A DNA stretch of 64,000 nt, taken from positions 496,001 to 560,000 of the forward strand of contig CP119310.1 of NCBI GenBank assembly GCA_029203185.1, written 5' to 3'. Positions 60,601 through 64,000 of the stretch are shown piece by piece. This DNA comes from Candidatus Chryseobacterium colombiense. Lineage in GTDB: Bacteria; Bacteroidota; Bacteroidia; Flavobacteriales; Weeksellaceae. Below the pieces are notes generated by a model. That model saw only the letters and a program-made list of their open reading frames with translations, did no database searches and was not told the DNA's origin. Position 1 is the stretch's first letter; each line of letters opens with the position of its first letter. The position numbers were made by a program, and so were the translations under genes.

Positions 60601-63600
60601 CATTGAGTCGGAGCATTGTAATTTACCGGATAACAGCCTTCAACCTGGGCTAAAATCGGCTGTAGGTTTTCTTTGGTTGCACTTACCGCAATCATAGAAC
60701 CAGGATCGCCGCCTTCAACAGAATTTAAAATAGACTGAGCTCTTTTAATACTTAAATCAACCAATTTCTCTTCCTCAAAAACACCCGCAAAACATAATGC
60801 CGGTAATTCTCCGTAACTATGTCCTGCCAACATATCGGGAACAATTCCAATGGATTGTAAGAATTTCGCCAAAGCTAAATCAACAATTCCTAAAAGAGGT
60901 TGCGCTAAACGCGTATCTTTTATGGTTTCTTTTTGTTGTTTTAAGGTGGTATCATCAAATGTTTTTGAAGGAAAAATTACTTTTTCCAATTCTGGATAGG
61001 CGTCGATTAATTTTCGCATTTCGGGGAAGGCTACAAATAAATCACGTGCCATATTGATACGCTGACTGCCTTGTCCAGGGAATAGGAAGGCTACTTTTCC
61101 TTCTTTTTTATTAACGGTAAATGTGTCTTTGCTTTCAATTCCGGATAATGCCAGTTCAATGTTCATCATCAAATGTTCGGATGTATCGGCAACGATGCTT
61201 AACTGAACTTGTTTTTCTGAATATGTTGCTAAGCTGTAAGCAATGTCTTTTAAAGCAATGCTGTCATTTACTTCAAGTAAAGATTTAATCTGGTTTAATT
61301 GGATTTTAGCCTCATCATAAGTGTCTCCGCGGAACACAAATAATTCTGAAGGCCAGGATTGCAGTACTGCAGAATCGTCTTTTTTAGGATGGTTTGCAAT
61401 AACCGTATGGAAATTTGTCCCACCAAATCCAAATGCACTGATTCCGGCATAACGATTTTTATCAGTCCAAATTCCTGTTTCTGCATTGAAAGAGAAAGGA
61501 CTGGTTATCGAGTTATAATAGCCATTTGGTTTTTGCAAATGAAGGGTAGGAGGTTTTACCCCGTGATAAACTGCTAATGAAGCTTTAATTAAGCCAGCCA
61601 AACCAGCAGCACATTTTGTATGTCCGATCTGAGTTTTTACAGAACCTAAATGTGTTTGTCCCGGCAATGCTCCCGAACGGCTGAATAGATTGGTCAATGC
61701 ACTCAATTCGGTTTTATCACCAACAACGGTTCCTGTTCCGTGAGCTTCGACTAATCCAATCGATGCAGGACTGATTCCGGCTTGAGTATAAGCTCTTTCC
61801 AATGCACGAACCTGTCCGATTTTTCTTGGAGCGGTCAATCCAAGTGCTTTTCCGTCACTTGATCCACCGACACCTTTTATCACAGAATAAATTCTGTCAC
61901 CGTCTTGTACAGCGTCTTCATATCTTTTCAATACTAAAATAGCCACACCTTCGCCTAAAGCAATTCCGTCTGCTTCACTGTCGAAAGTTGCACACCTTCC
62001 TTTTCTGGAAAGTGCGTGCGTGCTGGAAAACATGAGGTAATCATTAATTCCATTGTGTAAATCTGCTCCACCAGCCAACACCATATCTGATTTGCCTAAG
62101 ACTAATTCCTGACAAGCCAGATCAATCGCTGCCAGAGAAGAAGCACAGGCTGCATCAACGGTATAATTTCTTCCGCCTAAATCTAATCGGTTGGTAATTC
62201 TTCCGGCGATAACGTTTGCTAAAATTCCTGGAAATGAATCTTCCGTGGTGTGCGGAAAGGCTTCCTTCACTTCTTCATGAAGTTCACCGAAAACCTGCTT
62301 ATAATATCCTCTGAAACTGTAGCTGTTGGCTAAATCATTCCCGCCTTCGGCACCGATGATTACAGAAATATTTTCTCTGTTTGTATGTTTTTCACCATAA
62401 CCGGCATCGTCCATTGCGCGTTTAGCCACCAATAAAGTCAGTAATTGTGTTGGCTCTATTGCTGCCAGAGATTGTGGCGGAATTCCGAACGCTAATGGAT
62501 CGAAATCGATTTTTGGAATAAATCCGCCCCATTTTGAATGGGAAACATCAGCTTCGTTGGAATCTGGGTGATAGTATAATTCTTTATTCCATCTTTCGTC
62601 AGGAACTTCAGTTACACTGTCTTTTCCAAGAACAATATTTCTCCAGTATTCCTCTAGATTTTTAGCATCAGGGAAAATACATTCCATTCCTATAATAGCG
62701 ATGTCCAAAGGTTTTTCTACAGAAACAGGCTCTTCTGAAAGCTCAGCTTCCTGAATATATTTTTGGTTATGAATGCTTACATTGTCGTGTAATTCATTCA
62801 AGGAAATTACCTTATCATGCATTGTTGCAATCTGACCGATCATATACATTCCCAAATCCAGTTGATCTTCTTTAGGAATATTAACCAATTGATCGCCTTG
62901 ACGTTCAACGCCTTTTGCTGCAATTCTTAAACGGCCGACGTTTAATTTTTCAAGCTGTTCCCAGACTTCTTTTTTATCAGTTCCAGCAGCAATTAATTTA
63001 GATTTTTCTTCATTAAAATATTTGGCAAAAGCTGTATCTAAACAACGGGTTTCGTGTCCGGGAGCGGTTTCCAGTAATACTGTTTCTTTTGCCTGCATCG
63101 CCTGCAGCTGGAATTCTTCCTGAATCGCACCACATTCTACAGCTTCCTTCGTGTACAAATAAGCAGTTCCCATTAAAACTCCGACTTTTACACCTCTTGC
63201 AGCCAATGGAGCCGCCATAATGGAAACAAACGCCGTTGAAAAATCATTATGAATTCCGCCTGCAAAAAATACACTGATGTTTTCAGGATGGTCTTCTTTT
63301 AAAATTCTTTCAATCTGTTTTTCCCAAAGAACGGTGCTGGAAAGCGGACCAACGTGACCACCACATTCACGGCCTTCGAAAATGAAATTCGTAGCACCTT
63401 CTTTCAGGAAAATATCCAAAAGAGCAGGAGAGGGAACATGTAAAAATGTTTTTATTCCCGCTTTTTCGAAAATTTTTGCCTGAGCCGGTCTTCCTCCTGC
63501 AATTAAAACAACAGGTGGTTTTGCTTCTAAAATATAAGAAGTTTGCTCATCTCTCAATTCCTGTGGAGCAAATCCTAAAATTCCTACACCCCAGGTTTTT

Positions 63601-64000
63601 TCTCCAGCTAAATTTTTGGTGTCAAATACCAAAGATTTTGCAGCATTACCTTTTAATAAAGATAAAGCAACGAATGGTAAAGCTCCTGATTCAGCCACCG
63701 CATTGGCGAATGCCGGAACATCGCTTACACGGGTCATTGGACCTTGTGCAATGGGATATTTTAAGTTGAGATCTTTCGCTAAAATATTTTCCTGATCGAT
63801 AATCTGAAGAGCTTTCGCCTGTTTCAGATGACCGTACATAGCTTCTTTAAAACCAAAAACTAATTTTTTCAGATTCTTAAAATCTTCATATAAGTCAATT
63901 GCCAAAGAAATATCCTGTCCCATAGGAATATAGCTCTTGCTTACATCAAGATCTGTGAAATATTCTGTAAGCTCTTCTGAAGTTGCATTTTCAGGCAGGA
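57642..64000 (-). CDS. Multidomain PUFA/HglE-like synthase: ER-KS-AT-ACP-ACP-KR, 5' partial
   Basis: At least 2118 residues. The frame stays open through the window edge: upstream of Met at 63923 it continues in frame (LPENATSEELTEYFTDLDVS), so that Met is not the true start. Domains in order, as + strand coordinates running down: PfaD/nitronate-monooxygenase-like enoyl reductase (about 63800-62800; YPIAQGPMTRVSD, GRECGGHVGP), KS (Cys codon 62145-62147 in VDAACASSLAA), AT (Ser codon 60816-60818 in GHSYGE), a linker rich in Pro and Gln with NSMKMMIQAQRDVMLSFL, two tandem ACPs (Ser codons 59571-59573 and 59238-59240, both DLSIDSIKR), and a KR-type SDR (VLVLGGAQGIT, TDYAAANSVLDDY). The order matches PfaA with PfaD joined at the front. 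Confidence 0.9.
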   Translation of the reverse strand, partial: LPENATSEELTEYFTDLDVSKSYIPMGQDISLAIDLYEDFKNLKKLVFGFKEAMYGHLKQAKALQIIDQENILAKDLNLKYPIAQGPMTRVSDVPAFANAVAESGALPFVALSLLKGNAAKSLVFDTKNLAGEKTWGVGILGFAPQELRDEQTSYILEAKPPVVLIAGGRPAQAKIFEKAGIKTFLHVPSPALLDIFLKEGATNFIFEGRECGGHVGPLSSTVLWEKQIERILKEDHPENISVFFAGGIHNDFSTAFVSIMAAPLAARGVKVGVLMGTAYLYTKEAVECGAIQEEFQLQAMQAKETVLLETAPGHETRCLDTAFAKYFNEEKSKLIAAGTDKKEVWEQLEKLNVGRLRIAAKGVERQGDQLVNIPKEDQLDLGMYMIGQIATMHDKVISLNELHDNVSIHNQKYIQEAELSEEPVSVEKPLDIAIIGMECIFPDAKNLEEYWRNIVLGKDSVTEVPDERWNKELYYHPDSNEADVSHSKWGGFIPKIDFDPLAFGIPPQSLAAIEPTQLLTLLVAKRAMDDAGYGEKHTNRENISVIIGAEGGNDLANSYSFRGYYKQVFGELHEEVKEAFPHTTEDSFPGILANVIAGRITNRLDLGGRNYTVDAACASSLAAIDLACQELVLGKSDMVLAGGADLHNGINDYLMFSSTHALSRKGRCATFDSEADGIALGEGVAILVLKRYEDAVQDGDRIYSVIKGVGGSSDGKALGLTAPRKIGQVRALERAYTQAGISPASIGLVEAHGTGTVVGDKTELSALTNLFSRSGALPGQTHLGSVKTQIGHTKCAAGLAGLIKASLAVYHGVKPPTLHLQKPNGYYNSITSPFSFNAETGIWTDKNRYAGISAFGFGGTNFHTVIANHPKKDDSAVLQSWPSELFVFRGDTYDEAKIQLNQIKSLLEVNDSIALKDIAYSLATYSEKQVQLSIVADTSEHLMMNIELALSGIESKDTFTVNKKEGKVAFLFPGQGSQRINMARDLFVAFPEMRKLIDAYPELEKVIFPSKTFDDTTLKQQKETIKDTRLAQPLLGIVDLALAKFLQSIGIVPDMLAGHSYGELPALCFAGVFEEEKLVDLSIKRAQSILNSVEGGDPGSMIAVSATKENLQPILAQVEGCYPVNYNAPTQCVVAGSTEAINKLMEVLKQERISAKKLEVACAFHSPLLTKSKGLYQTVLENVPFHEMQIPVWSNTTAEIYPTNVSEIKERLTDHLVQPVRFVEELQAMYNDGARIFIEVGPGKVLTGLTKSCLEKDQLTLFVEDNNTNKLTHLLSTLAQYLGTGRSFNIAKLFDGRNAKSIQIDQPELYKKSPAIWRVNGQAAHPTTGSLPANGALPIINPLQMNNFTNNTQTPVAENQTNTERMLQEYLNSMKMMIQAQRDVMLSFLGQNPQVYQAPVYQAPVQNIPTQNIPAPVVSTTSTDETQIAITIPAKQTPTKDIKTLLLQVVSDKTGYPHEMLGMEMDLEADLSIDSIKRVEIIGTLKAELGSFSSNTANEDTIMEQLAGIKTLNGLVSWLTEYSGASNTTEKVEIVETQASTLQNKVGFSLEELQTAILNIVSDKTGYPKEMLGLDLDLEADLSIDSIKRMEIIGELKTKIGFGGNMEQADDIMEKLAAIKTLNGLASWIHEMSENATSEPEKSALSRLRFDLTPTDISLSENTEILQGKRFAITQNDSDQTLAIKNELEKYGAVAELIDSDKDLTDFDGLIILDLFSSSANHNIIDHVDLIKKMDLDKAKWIYLISDIPAHVQELTDTTLLRHYKGHPGLFKSLAREFEQTNCRLISLTSPQQIEQIAEIALKEILTKDKPAEVIYKNDKRHKVDIIPSPLSTGLSEAQIQLDKDSVVLVLGGAQGITSELVKHMSQTYPCTYVLIGRSADPRNQAANSELEAFKTKEEIRAYLIKSGTFTSPSEIEKETIKVYKNNQILRTIRDMEQLGNTIVYQSLDLCDENGLSELINSIYEKYNRLDGVIHGAGLLEDKLFKQKTTSSFGRVFDTKVKPLRVLAEQLRTDCQFVVLFSSIASVYGNKGQTDYAAANSVLDDYANALNKKLKGKVISINWGPWKGAGMVSSTLETEYERRGISLIPLDQGKEIFLNEIKYGTESQVLIMSGSNW

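Overview
The window is AT-rich bacterial DNA that looks like a member of the Flavobacteriia (Bacteroidota), probably Chryseobacterium or a close relative. The signs are Bacteroidetes-type -7 boxes (TAnnTTTG), no Shine-Dalgarno signals that decide starts, flavobacterial-type intergenic repeats, Bacteroidetes-style glycan genes and a TolC/HlyD/ABC-2 efflux operon of a kind common in this phylum. There is no rRNA, tRNA, CRISPR array or insertion sequence in view, so the genus is an inference.

Left part (1-15.1 kb, + strand): a hemicellulose locus with a GH127 enzyme (5' end outside the window), an SGNH acetylesterase, a GPH sugar symporter, a GH10 xylanase lipoprotein, a GH43 enzyme and a GH67 alpha-glucuronidase. 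It runs into a small transaldolase, a split transketolase, galK and galT. Together these suggest cutting and de-esterifying glucurono(arabino)xylan, importing oligosaccharides and feeding sugars into the pentose phosphate and Leloir pathways. Most wider gaps between these genes hold different inverted or tandem repeats.

Middle (15.2-40.7 kb): mostly housekeeping and accessory genes. They include Hsp20, a CPA2-type antiporter, a thioesterase, a GNAT enzyme, lpdA with a TetR regulator (both preceded by the same CGATCGGTCT operator-like motif), an orphan KAS III, a core-2/I-branching-type glycosyltransferase, a DEAD-box helicase with a cold-shock protein, a MaoC-like hotdog protein, a haem-motif lipoprotein with ChrA, and an efflux operon without its own ATPase. 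An unusual block follows at 33.6-37.4 kb: three phage-tail-collar (MdpB-like) proteins, a periplasmic-binding-protein fold with no signal peptide, and a formyltransferase-family enzyme. After that come a SemiSWEET, a Crp/Fnr regulator, an SDR and an HdeD-like protein.

Right part (40.7-64 kb, - strand): two accessory operons. The first has four genes: an FAD-sugar-dehydrogenase-type small subunit, a GMC oxidoreductase, a VioB/RebD-type ferritin-like protein and an unrecognised beta-rich protein. The second has at least eight genes and leaves the window. It encodes two multidomain synthases resembling rearranged PUFA/HglE-type synthases (ER-KS-AT-ACP-ACP-KR and KS-AT-DH-PPTase), a free ACP, an alpha/beta hydrolase, a protein made of two fused GT1 glycosyltransferases, two condensation/PapA-like acyltransferases and a small membrane protein. 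The likely product is an acylated, glycosylated polyketide or fatty-acid lipid. This operon, the tail-collar block and the four-gene oxidoreductase operon are the best candidates for undescribed biology.
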